This document shows positions 1 to 36,299 of a stretch of DNA of 64,000 bases, one piece after another. The position numbers and the translations under genes were made by a program. Source of the DNA: Puffinus mauretanicus (lineage: Eukaryota > Chordata > Aves > Procellariiformes > Procellariidae); assembly GCA_023333565.1 (NCBI GenBank), contig JAJKFH010001679.1, positions 124,001 to 188,000 on the forward strand. The letters are read 5' to 3'. Within the stretch, counting starts at the first letter, position 1; every line of letters starts with the position of its first letter. The notes beneath the pieces are model-generated. The model searched no databases. It worked only from the letters and a program-made list of their open reading frames with translations, and was not told where the DNA came from.

Positions 1-3000
1 AGCAATCCAAGAGCAGGATCCCGTGCTGTTACTTTTTGCAGCTTTTGCTGATTCTGATCAGGTTTTTCATAGTTCCCAGTCCTGTTCTGACTGGCTGAGT
101 TTATCAGCATATGTTGGGTTGCTTGTCTTCTTTTGTTTGTTTTTTTTTTTCTTTTTTAAATTTTTCTTATACTCTTACTGTTAAAAAAGAAAGTATTTGA
201 GAGCACACCACTCAGTGGGGCATCCGTTTTCAGAAGTAAATAATGCTATCAATCAGAGTTAAAAATACTGACCATGAAAAACAAAGTTTGACAACAGCAT
301 CGAGTGACCATACAAACCCAAGACCTGCAGAAAGGCAGTGTCAGAGAAGAGGGGGAGGAAGCTACTGCCTGGGAGGCCTGAAAACACTGCAGTAAAAAAG
401 TTATCTACTGAGACATGTTTTCAAGGAGAAGACTCACTGGTGCTGAGCCAAGGAGCAGTTCTTCATGTAAGAGGCTTTTCAAACCATGGAGATAGGAAGC
501 CAAATATCCTTGCCTGATCTTTCTCTCATTTTACTTCTGTTTAGAGAGCTCAAAATACCAGAGTCTTCATCTTACCCCACCAGGACATACATTGGTTGCA
601 TGAAGAAAATGAGCCAATGATGTCATATCACATGAGTATAGTTTGACTTCTTGAAGCTCTTGATGGTGTGAAGAGAAGAGTTTAAGATGAACTAGGTCTT
701 CTTATCTTGATTGGGAGCAGAGGAATATGCTGTGGTAATTCTCATCCATCAAAAATTCTTCACAAAACCAAAGTTCTCTGCATGTCTTGTTTGCTTTGGG
801 TGAGTTTGACCTGAGGATTCAATAACGGCCAGCCAACTGGCAGTTGCTGGAGTGTGTGACTTGTGGTGTGCACAGTCCAGAGTTTGTTCATGTGCCAGTT
901 GCTGTCTGGTGGGCAATGCTATAGACCCTGGAGAACCTAGGACTGGAAACTAGCCCATTTTGAAAAGGCTGGGAAACACGGATTTCAATGAGATCAGGGA
1001 ATGGAGAGTCACTAAATGCCTCTCTATCAGAAACCATGATGACAGAAGCTGTCTACCTGCATATATCACTCATGCTTTTGGGGAAATAAATCGAACAGTG
1101 GGATTGCAAAGCAATGAAGGGCATCCACAATGCTCTGCAGACTGAGACATTATTCCAAGAAGTCATTTCTTAAATCACAAAAGTGGATGCCAAGAGATAA
1201 AATACGCAAGTGTGCATAGTAGAGCATGCACGGAGGGATATTGTAAGTCTGAATTATTCACAGTAGCCATAACGTTGCTTTTCACTAACAGCAAAATTTA
1301 ATCTCGGTGTCAAAGAGATGTGATATTGAGATAATAATGGAAAGTCTGTTTACTGCAGCAAGAACTGGTAACTTATTTGCCTGTGACAGTAACGTGGTAA
1401 TTTCAAATTTCAAATTTCAAGACAGCTTTGCACAGGGAGATGTGGTTCCTGTGTTTTATGGCCTCTTTTTACTGTCTCGATTTCCTAGGAAAGAAAATTC
1501 TTAGAAAAGAAAGTTCTGAAACAACTTTCTACTTTTAATTCTTTTTTTTAATTTCAATCCAAAACTGTAGGAACTTATGAACTGAATACAAAAAATACAT
1601 TTCACAGTAGAAATTTATTATAGAAGAGATATAAAACATTACTATGAAGCACTGAAATTTTTAATTTCGACAATATGATGTGAGTATACTATCCAATCTA
1701 AATAAAATGAAACACAAAATTAATTGAAAGAGAATTTCAGCATTAAATAAATATAGTATTATGTAAATGCAACATTAATTTAAAATTAAATTATTGTCAA
1801 AAATGAAAAACAAAGCAATTTGTTTAACTTTCAGCTTTTTTGTTTGACTTCTCTTTCCCACATAGATGAATCCAAATTGAAATTGCAGTAATTCAATTTA
1901 CATTTAGATAAAGCTGAATTTCTGCTGGCAAAACACATAGCTTGAGTAAAGCATTTAACACCTCTTAGGCAGGAAAGCGAGTACCCACTTTGGTGGAGAC
2001 TGAGATTCATTGGAGGGTGGCCTTTAGCAAGTTTTAATTATTCACAGCAACTCTAACATAACTTTTCATGGACAACTTATATTAAAACCTCATTGCCTCT
2101 TGCTCTGATGTTCGGTTATTAACATCAAGAATATTTATTAAAGCAAGAAAACATTAATTTTTAATTGCCATAAAGTGGAAAAAAGTCAAGGTTTGTCAAA
2201 TGCTATTAAGTGGACAAAGCCTAATGACATTTATGCAAAGCTGCTAAGATTAAGAGAAGTGGGGGTCCCTCTTGCCCATCCCCGACTAATTACGCCTGAT
2301 ATTTGTGTAGCACCTTTGACACACAGCTGGTTTTCAGAGTTTGGGAGCTGTGAGTTTGGGAGCTGCAAGTGTCTGCCCATTACTCCTCCATGACTCCTGC
2401 TACGTTGGGCAAGCACTGGCACAAGAGAAATAGTTTCATAGCGATCTCTTTCAGGTTGGCAGAGCCTTTATTTTCCTCCTGCCCATGAATGCCATTTTAT
2501 ATTAAACTTCTTGTCAGCACTAGATGACTCAAGCTTATTTCAACAGAACTTCATTAGTCCAAATTTAACCTCCGTAACCTCTCCTATCACATAACATAAG
2601 ATGGCCCAAAGCTATAAAGCATGTGAGACATGTGAACCTGGAAATGTAATTACACTGTCTAAGGGGATTATACTCTGCAGGTAAGGCAGTTTATCCACAC
2701 TTGGCCAGAGCCTGCTGCTAGTTACACAAGTGGAAAAACCAGTTGACAATCACACTGCACTCGCCTTCACTGTGCATGTTCAGGCTCTTCCACCCCAACG
2801 AGTGCGTGTGAGGGGGACACCCACATCATGCAAAATGTGCCCTCTCACAGCCTGGTCCCTGGTTATCTTTTCAGAACCCCAGCATGATGTTTGCAGGGAT
2901 GGCCCTTATTTTTCGGTGTGCTGGTATAGAGAAGACATCCCTTTGGAAGGATTGCTCTCTGCAGGGGACAACACGATGTGTGTGCATGCAGCTCCCCAGG

Positions 3001-4574
3001 GTCAGATTGATGCCTTGCAGGGTAGGTGGCTTCACTGCAGCGACCCAAAGTGTGCCCTCACACACAGCATCTCCTCTTCAGAGCACAGCTATTAAATATG
3101 CAAAGCAGAGGTGGTTACACAGCTATTTTAGCCATGCCCCGGTAGTCTTTTATCATATTTTAAATATTGCAATTTTTTTTTCTAGCAAGCCCTTTGATTC
3201 TGACCCATCGTAACACAACTGTTAGCTAAGGTGCAAGATGGTGTGTGACAGGTAATGGTTTAGAGAAGACAAGACTATGGCAAATGTTAGGTTTTTCTCT
3301 TAATATGATGAAAAGCCCTGAAAAACTGAAAACAGCTTCAATTTTGCATTACCTTTTCTCAATTTCCCCCATTTTCACCTTGCCTTCTTTTCTCTTTTCT
3401 ATAACAGAAAGGGAGTCTGAAGAGAGATTGTATTTGACACTGAAAAACCACATAGCAATTCAGGATTTTGTTATAAGCTGCCATCACCTATTCTGCAGTA
3501 TTGTTTTTTCTGCAGTCTGGCACAGCTGCATTTGCTGGTGGGATGAAATGTTTGGTGTGCAAATGTTTATCCCTTGCTGCTGACTGCAGAAGATTCAATG
3601 AATAGAGTAAATTAGATATTTTCCTTTTGGTTGGCTCAAGAGAGGCGAAGAGGGAGTCCGTCCCCAGGTACACCATTTCCTTGCATTTTTCTTAAGTTAA
3701 AATAATATAATGGTGGGCCCTTGAAGGAAAAAACACTGATTAACCAGCTGGCTCCTGGCAAAGAAATAGTAAAATGGAGAAGTTATTCCCGCCTTCCTCT
3801 CAGTGCAGGCAAAAATAGACTTTTTCTCCTCCAGTTACTTGTCAGTTTTCATGAAACCTGTAGGAATGTATTTATCCAGAGGATCTTTACCTGTCCCTAA
3901 AAATTGATCTGAAATTAGCTGATTATTCAAGTCACTAGAAGCAAGAAGGGGAAAACTGACAGATGGAGAGATGGACAGAGAAAAAGCCATAACCTCTGCA
4001 TAAATCATGTTATTTTGTTTAAAAAAGTGATGGGGAGAGCAGTGAGAGTCTGTTTGTTTATTAGCTCAGTCGTATTTAATCTAGGATTCAGATTTAGAGG
4101 GTGGGTGTAGGGAAGCATGCGGAACTGGAAGTGAATTTTTCATGGAAGTAGCATATACATATAGAAAATGTCAGATATAAGAAGTGTGCAGTGCTGTTCT
4201 TTGTCTTGCTGGTTTGCAACTGTGGAAAACTCATGCTTCAGTGGCAACTGAACCTCCACCTAAACAGGTAACAATAAATAAATTACATCTTTAGAGTTGT
4301 TCCTTACATTTGTCATAAATAAAAGCAATGTGGTTTTAAGTAACTAACCAGTAATGATAAATAATAATAAATTGAACAGAATATTTGTGCTTTCACTCAA
4401 GCAACTGCCAGGCTGTGTGTTGTTTTCTTTTCAGTTATCTGCCTCACTCGGATTTGATTTTAAGATACCTACATGAGCTTATTAGTCTGCATGTTTCTCG
4501 TAGCCCAGATAAGGCTTTGCAAGAAATTTAATGGGACAAGTATTTGAACTAATTCAGAGTTGTACTTTTCCTAG
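1..4574. other. Presumed HHLA1 intron sequence, no exon identified
   Basis: The stretch precedes the first recognisable HHLA1 exon and is AT-rich. Open frames at 2730-3095, 2884-3213 and 3245-3583 overlap each other in different frames, resemble nothing I know and lack matching splice sites. The upstream mucin-like exon expected for HHLA1 was not found, so it probably lies left of the window. No clear mobile element was recognised. Confidence 0.5.
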
Positions 4575-4731
4575 GGTGTCCACAGGCAATCCTCAAAGAG
4601 TCCCGTGTGACCTCGCCTCCTGTGACGCTTATAGTGCAAAAGATCAATCCCTGTGTGATGGAGCTGTGTAGGTTTTTTCAGCTCTGCCTCTGTGTTGGTC
4701 AGAGAAGATATTCCAGAAAGGAAGCCATGAG
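4575..4731 (+). CDS. HHLA1: HHLA1 antepenultimate coding exon
   Basis: The acceptor is TTTTCCTAG before 4575 and the donor is GAG|GTAAAA after 4731. The first two bases complete a codon from an upstream exon not seen here. The exon then reads CPQAILKESR and ends KEAM plus two bases of an Arg codon. The four cysteines in NPCVMELCRFFQLCLC are the family landmark. Confidence 0.9.
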
Positions 4732-5426
4732 GTAAAACCTGGCACTAGTTTCTCTCTCTCTCTCTGCTTAAAATACTCCGTCAGGCTTTTTTCAAATTAG
4801 AATTTTCAATCATCAATGCTTTTTTTTTGAGAGTCTGTGGCTACTGGCTGAGACCCAAATGGGTCCCCAGTGCACCAATCAATACCTGATCTGGCTTCCA
4901 GTATTCAAACTAAGTGAATAAAGCTCAGCTGAATTTTTCCAAATATCTAATGACATCATTGAGATCAGAATCTAGCTTTTTATTTCCATATTCAGTAGTA
5001 GCAGTATGATATGCATACAGCTGTGCTTATGAAAGATAACAAGTTACTATTCTCCTAACTTTAACTACATCTTTAGGTACTGTGTTGAATACTATTCCTG
5101 GTTCTTGAAAAATGCAAGTTATGTCTGTGAGAGAGTCAAAAGATTTGCTTACTCCCACAGTAAGTATATTTTCTCTTTATATCTCTACATACCTTATTAT
5201 GAAGGTATAACAAAAAGTTTTAGATATCCACAGAGTATTTGCTGTCCTTCATCAGATAGCTATTTTATCTGATAACAATTTTTTAAGGGATTAAAAAAAA
5301 AAGATTATTTAACGTTCATGTATGTTTTTAATATTTTCCTCGTAAAACCTCTTCTGATGACAGTTTTCTTGTGTTCTTCCAGCATTGAAACAAAAATGCC
5401 TTAAAAACATCTGTACGTCAGTCTAG
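4575..5426 (+). CDS. HHLA1: HHLA1, last three coding exons (partial gene, 5' part outside window)
   Basis: Three exons (4575-4731, 5077-5159, 5383-5426) join in phase to give 93 residues and a stop. The peptide is cysteine-rich, with segments such as NPCVMELCRFFQLCLC, YCVEYYSWFLKNASYVC and HTLKQKCLKNIC. These match the C-terminus of vertebrate HHLA1 closely, including the near-identical final HTLKQKC stretch. Position also fits: HHLA1 lies directly upstream of OC90 on the same strand in mammals. The gene was named in human for its association with an HERV-H LTR. The molecular function of the protein is not established; human HHLA1 is a roughly 500-residue protein with a Ser/Thr-rich middle. 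An N-glycosylation sequon (NAS) lies in the second exon, which would suit a secreted or luminal protein (inference). No frameshift or premature stop is seen. The identity rests on recalled similarity and synteny, not on a search. Confidence 0.92.
5077..5159 (+). CDS. HHLA1: HHLA1 penultimate coding exon
   Basis: The acceptor is CATCTTTAG and the donor is CACA|GTAAGT. The first base completes AGG (Arg), and the exon reads YCVEYYSWFLKNASYVC then ERVKRFAYSH. It contains the sequon NAS. One base carries over to the last exon. Confidence 0.92.
5383..5426 (+). CDS. HHLA1: HHLA1 last coding exon with stop codon
   Basis: The acceptor is GTTCTTCCAG. The carried-over base makes Thr (ACA), followed by LKQKCLKNICTSV and a TAG stop at 5424-5426. 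The ending is the conserved HHLA1 C-terminus. Confidence 0.92.
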
Positions 5427-5644
5427 AGCACTGGGGAATTTTGCTGCAAATTGGAAGATCGGTGGCAGTTTTAGTTGTCTCTTTCATTTCTCAGTGTAAA
5501 AATCAGGATGCAACATGTTATTTGCAAATATTTGTAACAAGACAAGCTATTAACCAAATGTTAACCTAGAAATGTGTCTTCCTCCAAGGCATTGTAAAAA
5601 TAATGTGTAAAAACAGATGTATTTTATACAAGTGATGTAACTGC

Positions 5645-5650
5645 AATAAA
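5645..5650 (+). terminator. HHLA1: Candidate HHLA1 poly(A) signal AATAAA
   Basis: A canonical AATAAA lies 219 bases after the HHLA1 stop in AT-rich sequence, a normal distance for a short 3' UTR. It is the first canonical signal after the stop codon. A cleavage site would be expected about 10-30 bases further on. Confidence 0.55.
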
Positions 5651-7620
5651 AAATCATTGAAAGGCTTTTAAAAATTGTATTTTATAAAGGATATTTACAT
5701 GGTTGGCTACTGAATGCAGTTTATTCTAGTTTTATTTACAATTAAGATAAAGTAATGAAAATGAACAAATACAAAATAATTTAAAAGCAACCTGAAATAC
5801 TGAAGACAGGAAGGATTTTTCCTGGTGTTAAATACATGCAGATTATCCATTATTCCAAATCAAATGTCTCCTATTACTTCAGCAACTCATCTAGTGCAGA
5901 GCTCGACCAAGGAAATGTTCACACCTCTTGTACCCTCACTCTGTGATATATTTGTGCGAGTTCACCAAGATTCATCTCCTTCCTTATATGTACCTCTGGT
6001 GAACTAAAAGCCAGTTCTAAAAAAGGAAAGAATAACCAAACAAATTGCACAATCCTATATTTTGCTACACTGCAGCAATATGGTGCTACTATCATCCCAA
6101 AGTACATCATCAAGCCATTAATATTTCAAAAAAAGATTATTTGCACTAGAGCTAGTGCACATTGATGTTTCACTGAAGAAATATGTGTTCAAAGTAATAT
6201 AAAGTCAAAGAGAAAGGTGGCACCACAAGGAATGTTGCCCCCAGGGAGAGGTGGGACGCAGCAGCCCTCTTCCAAAATACATTTCACTGTTGTGCCCAAT
6301 AGCACGATGGAAGCATTTCTGTCGTATCAAAGAGCGGGATAGATTGGAGCAGCACCAATTACAGTTGATACCGAAAGTTAGGCCAGTGGAAGAAATAGGA
6401 ATGTCAATACAGTGAACGTATAAATCGGGAATATTAACATGGCCATCATACTGCAATGCTGTGGAGAGATCTCGCCTGCAGCACCTCTCCTCACCCAAGG
6501 CAGGATCGGTTCTGCTCTGAAGAGCTGGGTGAGTTGCACATTCATGCAACTGTTGCTTTTAAATCTCACAAAAACATCTTAAAGCCTGAAGACATGATTT
6601 AAAAAAAAATCATTAAGTTTTCCAAGAACTCAGGAAGAAGGACATGAAAACAAGAACGTAAAGGGAGAAAACAATGATTAAAGTCAGTTTGACTTTCTGG
6701 GATTTTTTTAGGTTTGAATAAAAAGACAATATCAAAAGAAAAATATTTTTGGAAAAGACTTCCCTTTTAAAAGATTGTGTTATTATTATTTTAATGAATT
6801 TAATCTGCTCTGAGTTGTAGCACTGATCTCCATGCTAAAGGGCAATTTTGTGTTTATAAGAAATCATTCTTTGTTTTTCCTGCAGGAACGCAACTCCTGG
6901 GACAGAGTGCTAACCTCTCTATAGTGCGGCAGGGTGTGCCTGAGCCGTGTCTGGCACTGGGGGTAGGTCACAGCCATCTCCACCCTAACGTCTTGGAAAG
7001 GGCTGAGAGCTACTGCCCGAGCGTGTTCATGGAGAGAGAATCAGGAGGTATCACCCATAGTTATGGGTGTCTTGTGAAAGGAGCTGAGAAATGGTACCTG
7101 TTCTGAATGACAACCTTCTTGTCACAGTTGTTTAAGACTTACTGTTTGGCTTTCTAAGGAAAATAATGAAAATTAATGAGAAAAATTACGAAATAAGAGA
7201 AGGAATGAAAAAGCAAACCTCAAAAATTGGCTGACCTCAAAAAAAAAAAAAGTTTTTCCATATTCCAGGGTTTTCAGTCCTGCAAAGCCTCTGTGCATGT
7301 TTGGCAGAAGTACAGAAATGATGGTGACATATGGGCAAATCAATATCTCAGAGGACTCATGTTTATTATTATGCCCAGTCAAGCCCACTCTGATTTGTCA
7401 GCCTGAAAACATTCGTCAAGGCAGCAAAAATGCACTTTGGGCAATCCCTGGAGACTCCAACTGGAAGCACCAAAACTCACATGAAAATGAATTTTCATAT
7501 CATTAAGGCACAATTTCTGCCATGTTTCATTCTTCGGAAAAGTTCCTTGATAGGGCTGGTCACAGAAATGGTATGACTGGACCCTGCCCTTTTCCTGTCA
7601 TGTCAGTACTGAATCGATAT
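5651..7620. other. HHLA1-OC90 intergenic region, left part
   Basis: No gene is recognised. The sequence is AT-rich except for a more GC-rich island at about 6205-6560. That island is open for 114 codons on the minus strand, but the frame resembles no family I know. Confidence 0.5.
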
Positions 7621-8745
7621 AGAATCACTGAGTGGTTGAGGTTGGAAGGGACCTCAGGAGGTCATCTGGTCCACCCCCCCTGACCAAGCAGGGCCACCTA
7701 GAGCCAGTTGCCCAGGACCATGTCCAGATGGCTCTGGAATATCTCCAAAGGAGGAGAGCAAGAGGGAGACTCCACAACCTCTCTGGGCAACCTGTACCAG
7801 TGCTCGGTCACCCTCACAGTAAAAAAATGTTCCCTGATGTTCAGAGGGAACCTCCTGTGTTTCAGTTTGTGCCCACTGCTTCTTGTCATGTCAGTGGACA
7901 CCACTGAAAAGAGCCTGGCTCTGTCCTTTTTGCACCCTCCCTTCAGGTATTTATAGGCATTGATGAGATCCCCCTGAACCTTCTCTAGGTTGAAGAGTCC
8001 CAGCTCTCTCAGCCCCTCCTCATATGGGAGATGCTCTGGTCCCTTAACCATCTTTGTGGACCTTCTTTGGACTGTCTCAAGTTTGTCCATGTCTATCTCA
8101 TACTGAGGAGCCCAAAACTGGACACAGTACTCCAGGTGTGGCCTCACGAGTGCTGAGAGGGGAAGGATCCACTCCCTTGATCTGCTGGCAATACTTTATC
8201 TAATGCAGCCGAGGATACCCTTAGCCTTCTTTGCTGCAAGGGCACACTGCTTATTCAAGTTCAACTTGGTGTCCACCAGGTCCTTTTCTGCCAAGCTGCT
8301 TTCCAGCTGGGTGGCCCCCAGCGTATATTGGTGCATGGGGTTGTACCTCCCTGGGTGCAGGACCTTGCACTTCCTGTTGAACTTCATGAAGTTCCTGTTG
8401 GCCCATTTCTCCAGTCCCTCTGGATGGCAGCATGACCCTCTGGCATATCAGCCACTCCTCCCAGTTCAGTGTCATCTGCAAATTTGCTGAGGGTACACTC
8501 TGCCCCAGCATCCAGATCATTAATGAAGATGTTAAGCAAGACTGGACCCAGTATTGACTGTTGGCGTACATCACTGCTCACTGGCCTCCAACCAGACTTT
8601 GCGCCGCTGACCGCCACACTCTGGGCCCCGCCATTGAGCCAGTTTTCAACCCACCTCACTGGGCTCATCCAGCCCATATATCAACAGCTTCTCTGTGAGG
8701 ATCTTACGGGAGACAGTGTCAAAGGCCTTTCTGAAGACAATGTAT
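7621..8745 (-). mobile_element. CR1 LINE fragment, 5'-truncated, minus orientation
   Basis: The left end carries the reverse complement of the CR1 3' terminus (GGTTGGAAGGGACCTCAGGAG and neighbouring bases). Reading leftwards on the minus strand gives decayed reverse-transcriptase sequence in several frames, including the polymerase-core pattern [10 protein letters not shown] and the upstream [20 protein letters not shown]. Later frames encode the CR1 C-terminal region. Multiple frameshifts and stops show it is inactive. It lies between HHLA1 and the OC90 promoter. Confidence 0.9.
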
Positions 8746-9386
8746 TTCACAGGGCCTTGGAGGAGCCAAGCCTTTTGTTCACGTCAGTATTTTTACAATT
8801 CCCAATTTGTCAGACTTCTCACTTCTCCATGCTAAAACTCAGTGGACAGTTTGCCTTTGTTGATGGCATCTTTGAAGGATAGCTGTGTCTGACCCTGGCA
8901 GAAAGCACACCTTCCCAATGACGAGAAGCCTTCCCAAGGCTCATTGACTCAACCTTCCCCTGGATTTCACTCAGCTTTGGATGAGATCCACCGTGGATAG
9001 ATGAGAGCAGACGTCTCAACCCTGAGGAATGCCAGTGTTTAAAGCTGTATAAATTTTCACTCATCTTTCATCACTGAACGCTACCTCTTGCTAAGCTATT
9101 AAAGCCATATTCACATGCCCCAGAGATTTTGTGAGTGATTAATAACAATGAGATGATTGTTATTTAATTACAGCGAGTAAGAGTATTAGGGAAAGTTACT
9201 ATACAGTGAATGCACCTGCAGAACAGACTTCTTAGTATAGATCCTTTACATGGCTGGAGCTATATTACTAAGATACACTGTGGGCATAATGACTCTAAGG
9301 AATCTCATGGAAGAATTAATTAATAAATGTTGAAGTGGGTTTGATAAAGGAAGTGATCACATGGGTGAGGTATATATCCAAGTGGG
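8746..9386. other. Intergenic sequence upstream of OC90
   Basis: No coding feature or repeat was recognised. It may hold OC90 regulatory sequence because it directly precedes the candidate TATA box, but no specific site can be supported. Confidence 0.4.
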
Positions 9387-9394
9387 TATAAATA
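9387..9394 (+). promoter_or_regulatory. OC90: Candidate TATA box for OC90
   Basis: TATAAATA occurs at 9387-9394 and is followed about 67 bases later by a strong splice donor (TCAAG|GTAAGC at 9461/9462). TATA box, short transcribed stretch and consensus donor are arranged as expected for a small non-coding first exon. A second TATAAATAG occurs at 9582-9590 but lies downstream of this donor. Assignment to OC90 is inferred from position only. Confidence 0.4.
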
Positions 9395-9417
9395 ACTTAG
9401 TACTGACTTTGTTGAAA

Positions 9418-9461
9418 TCCATTTGTCCTCCATCCAACTGCTTTTGAATATATCCCTCAAG
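9418..9461 (+). other. OC90: Candidate non-coding exon 1 of OC90
   Basis: The start is assumed about 25-30 bases after the TATA box, and the end is a consensus donor (AAG|GTAAGC). No ATG in good context is present. It could splice to an acceptor (TTGCCAG at 10518 or ACACCAG at 10527) shortly before the coding ATG at 10569. Confidence 0.35.
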
Positions 9462-10568
9462 GTAAGCCTTTCTAGACGTACTCTATAATACAGGAATCAG
9501 GAAGAAAACAATGTAGAATAAGCTATTGGGCACTGTGGAGGTGTAGAATAAAGTGTAAGTAAGAGATTTGGGATAGTAGACTATAAATAGTTAGAGCTGT
9601 TAGATTAAACCTCACTTCCTGATGAAATATTACAAGATTTTTTAATAGAAATGAATGCAATATTTGACCTTAGGGGAGCAGATAATCAACAGTAGATACA
9701 TATTTGAAAACTGATAAATAAATGTTCATTTATTTGGCTGTAAAAAACACCATGCCTGACTGACTTAGAAAATCATTCTAAATTTAGGGTAAACTGTGAC
9801 TGTAGTTCAAAACCAATCTATTATCTGCATTTAATGAAGAGTAGTGCAAGGCTTTTAGCTTCAGAAGAATTTTTTACACACATTTCTGTAAGGACAAGCA
9901 CACCCAGAAGTTGAAGATCTTCAAATAACATAGTGTTTGTCGTTAGGAAAATATAAGATACATTAGATCAGTCTCAAAACAGATTAGAGTAAATGTTTGA
10001 CTACACAGTGGGAGAGATTTTTGTGATGTGAAGCAAACTAATATAATGGATTGCAGATTAATTGGGTTCAATAGAAGTAATCGCAGAATGTCTCTTCATT
10101 TACACAGTGTTTCACAATATCTGCATTTAAACATAATGTGAAGAATTGTTTAAACATCCTGTTAGATCAAGTAAGATATGAAAACTGTTTGCAAAACAAA
10201 AGAAACTTCAAGTGCACCATTTAATTGCTAAATGGACTTTCCCTCTCTATGCACTTTGACAGAGCCTGTTGACTCACCTAAAGCAATACCAAAATAAATA
10301 TTGTTAGTCAGGTTTATAGAGGACATTGGTAAAATTTGAAGGATACATAAGGCTCATCATTGCTATAATATGTGAATTTACTATGATAAGGGTAAAAACT
10401 GAATTGCATCTAGGAGGAATATGGCCAGGCTACCAAAGAATGATTTTCTAAGCTGATGTCTTTCCACTCCCAGATTCAAGAGATAACATTCTGCCTAATA
10501 TCTTACTTAACTTGCCAGGCACACCAGTCTGCTGTGTGACTTTTTCTTGTCTTTGGATTAAACAAAAA

Positions 10569-34157
<23,589 letters not shown>

Positions 34158-35034
34158 CCAGCCACCACCACGCACTTGAGAAACGGCACGGAGACTTTCA
34201 CAGTCAGCCATTGCGTACCTTACTCTTTCTTATCACGCTACAGGCTGCCTTACACTTTCCAGCACACAAATGACGTAATCATAGACGAGGTATGAAATGT
34301 TAGGCTATATGACTCCTTACCGTAGTGAAGTCGGCACTATGGACCATCTATTTAGGTCAGATATTACCTTAAATAATTATTTGACAGTATTCTGTATAAT
34401 TTCATTCGATTTCTATGTAAAAACTGCTCTGATCAAAGGCTGATTTTTTGTTAACTGTGTAGTTGGTTCAGACTGGATCTTGCTATGGTGGCTAAGTATT
34501 TCAGGTTTTTAATTAAACAAATCTGCAAGTACTCCAACTCCTTCTGCAGACATTCTTCCTTTACTGAGCTTAGCAGGAAACACCCAAAAGAAAAGCTACG
34601 GTAATTGCATGAAAATGAGTTCCTTCTTCCCTTCCTATCTAATTGCAATTTTCAACCCACAGAGTTTCTGCTGGTCAATCAGATCATGACAGTAAAAGAC
34701 ACATTCCCTGCCCCAAAGCTGTGTACTATGCACAGTTAACTCTGGTTTTGAGAGATTTCTGGATGTTAAAGGGAAGAAATTTAAAGGTTCTGCTTTCTGG
34801 GATCAGCTAAAACTAACGTATTCTGAAGTATGTAATGTAAAGCTGGAATAATGCTTTTTGCTTTTTACTGAACCCAAGTTTGTTTGCTTTTCCCCCGCCC
34901 CTCCACATTCACCACTCATAAGATTCACCAGTTTTCAGACAACAGCAGTATAAAAGTATTTGTACATCCTTTTACTTGATAAGGTGCTAATTTAGATCAT
35001 GCTTTGATCATAAAATATTGCCACAAGAAATAAA
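34158..35034 (+). other. OC90: Candidate OC90 3' UTR ending at an AATAAA signal
   Basis: The first canonical AATAAA after the stop is at 35029-35034. A variant ATTAAA occurs earlier at 34512-34517 and could give a shorter UTR. No coding potential is seen. Confidence 0.4.
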
Positions 35035-36299
35035 ATTGCCGAACTTGGCTACCAATAACAAAGCTAAACAACAAAAAAACCCAGCTAGGGTCAAAAGCAC
35101 TAGCAACCTTGTTGCTTTGATCTGAAAGATGCACACAAAGGTATAATCTTTGTATGTCTTTCTCATTAGATTTCAGTTGTATAGCACACAACAGTGCAAA
35201 TACACAGCTTAAACCCAGAAGGTGACTTGCCCAAAACAGCACATAACATCTTACTCGATGGGATTACTGATATTTCTGTATTTTCTCTGAGCATGTATTT
35301 GCAAAATCAAAACCATACTAATAAGGTACCTCCTCTGTAAGCACATCTAATTGGAAGAGTGAAGGTTTGACTTCCTGATCAAAAGCAGTCATATCATTTT
35401 AATCCGATTGACCATTCATCCGTTGACCTGCCATAACTGACTTCGTGCTGTTTGTATCACTCATGAGATCTTTTGAAGGTTAGAGTGGTGTTTCCCACTC
35501 CTCTATTCAGTTGAATCATATTGGTGTTCCTTTGTCTTATTCTCTTCAACTGCAGCCTTGATCCCGAGTGCCATATCTCATTCCCCAGGGACCAGTAACA
35601 GCACCTCACTCTTACCAGCAGCTTCCCCAGTGCTGAGCACTGAGAAACAAAGGCTGACGACCCCCCCCACCTTTGAGTTCAGAGTTCGGGTTCAGTTCTG
35701 CACCGCATCTCAGCACAACTTCCCAGGCATCTCAGAAACTAGAACCACAAATCAAACCAAGGTAGTTTTACTTCTCAGTTGAGTTGTCTTCAGATGTTAA
35801 CCATGACAGAACGCAACTGAGTATATATGCAATTACCTGAGACACTTGGATTCCGAGTTGTACAATTCTGAGCCTGCAAACCTACAGTGGGATTAAAAAA
35901 GATGTAACATTGGTGTCAAAGTTTATCGACTTTGCATATTATTCTTCTTAAGTTCAACTTCAAGTGATACGTCAAGGAGTCAGGCTTGTTTGTGTGATCC
36001 TGAACATCCAGAAACAAGTTAATAATTGATTTGAGGGTCAAGCCATACCTGTCTCGCTTTCCCTTGGAATTAGAAAGGTCTCTAAGAATTCTCACACTTA
36101 ATGCTTCCATTTGCTTAACAAAGGCATATTTTATTTGTTACTATTAACTGAAAAAAAATATAAAAAAGCAAAACAATCATTTTACAAAATATTTTGATTG
36201 AAAAGATTCCAAATTTCCCTTGCTTCTTAACATTCTCTTAGAACAAAAGATTTAAAGGTGGTCTAACTAAAACTAGCAGTTAGTCAAGGGGAGCTGCTC
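35035..36299. other. Intergenic region between OC90 and EFR3A, left part
   Basis: AT-rich. No gene or repeat was recognised. Confidence 0.5.

Noticed and set aside
2730..3583. Overlapping plus-strand open frames of 109-121 codons as HHLA1 exons or a separate gene
   Set aside because: They lie in conflicting frames with a minus-strand open frame as well, no recognisable similarity, and no splice donor in the phase needed for the exon at 4575.
4242..4267. Small candidate HHLA1 exon between CTTCAG and ACAG|GTAACA
   Set aside because: In the phase required to join 4575 it contains a stop codon.
7698..8882. Open frames of 95-149 codons on both strands as a gene
   Set aside because: The minus-strand frames are broken CR1 reverse transcriptase; the plus-strand ones are their shadows.
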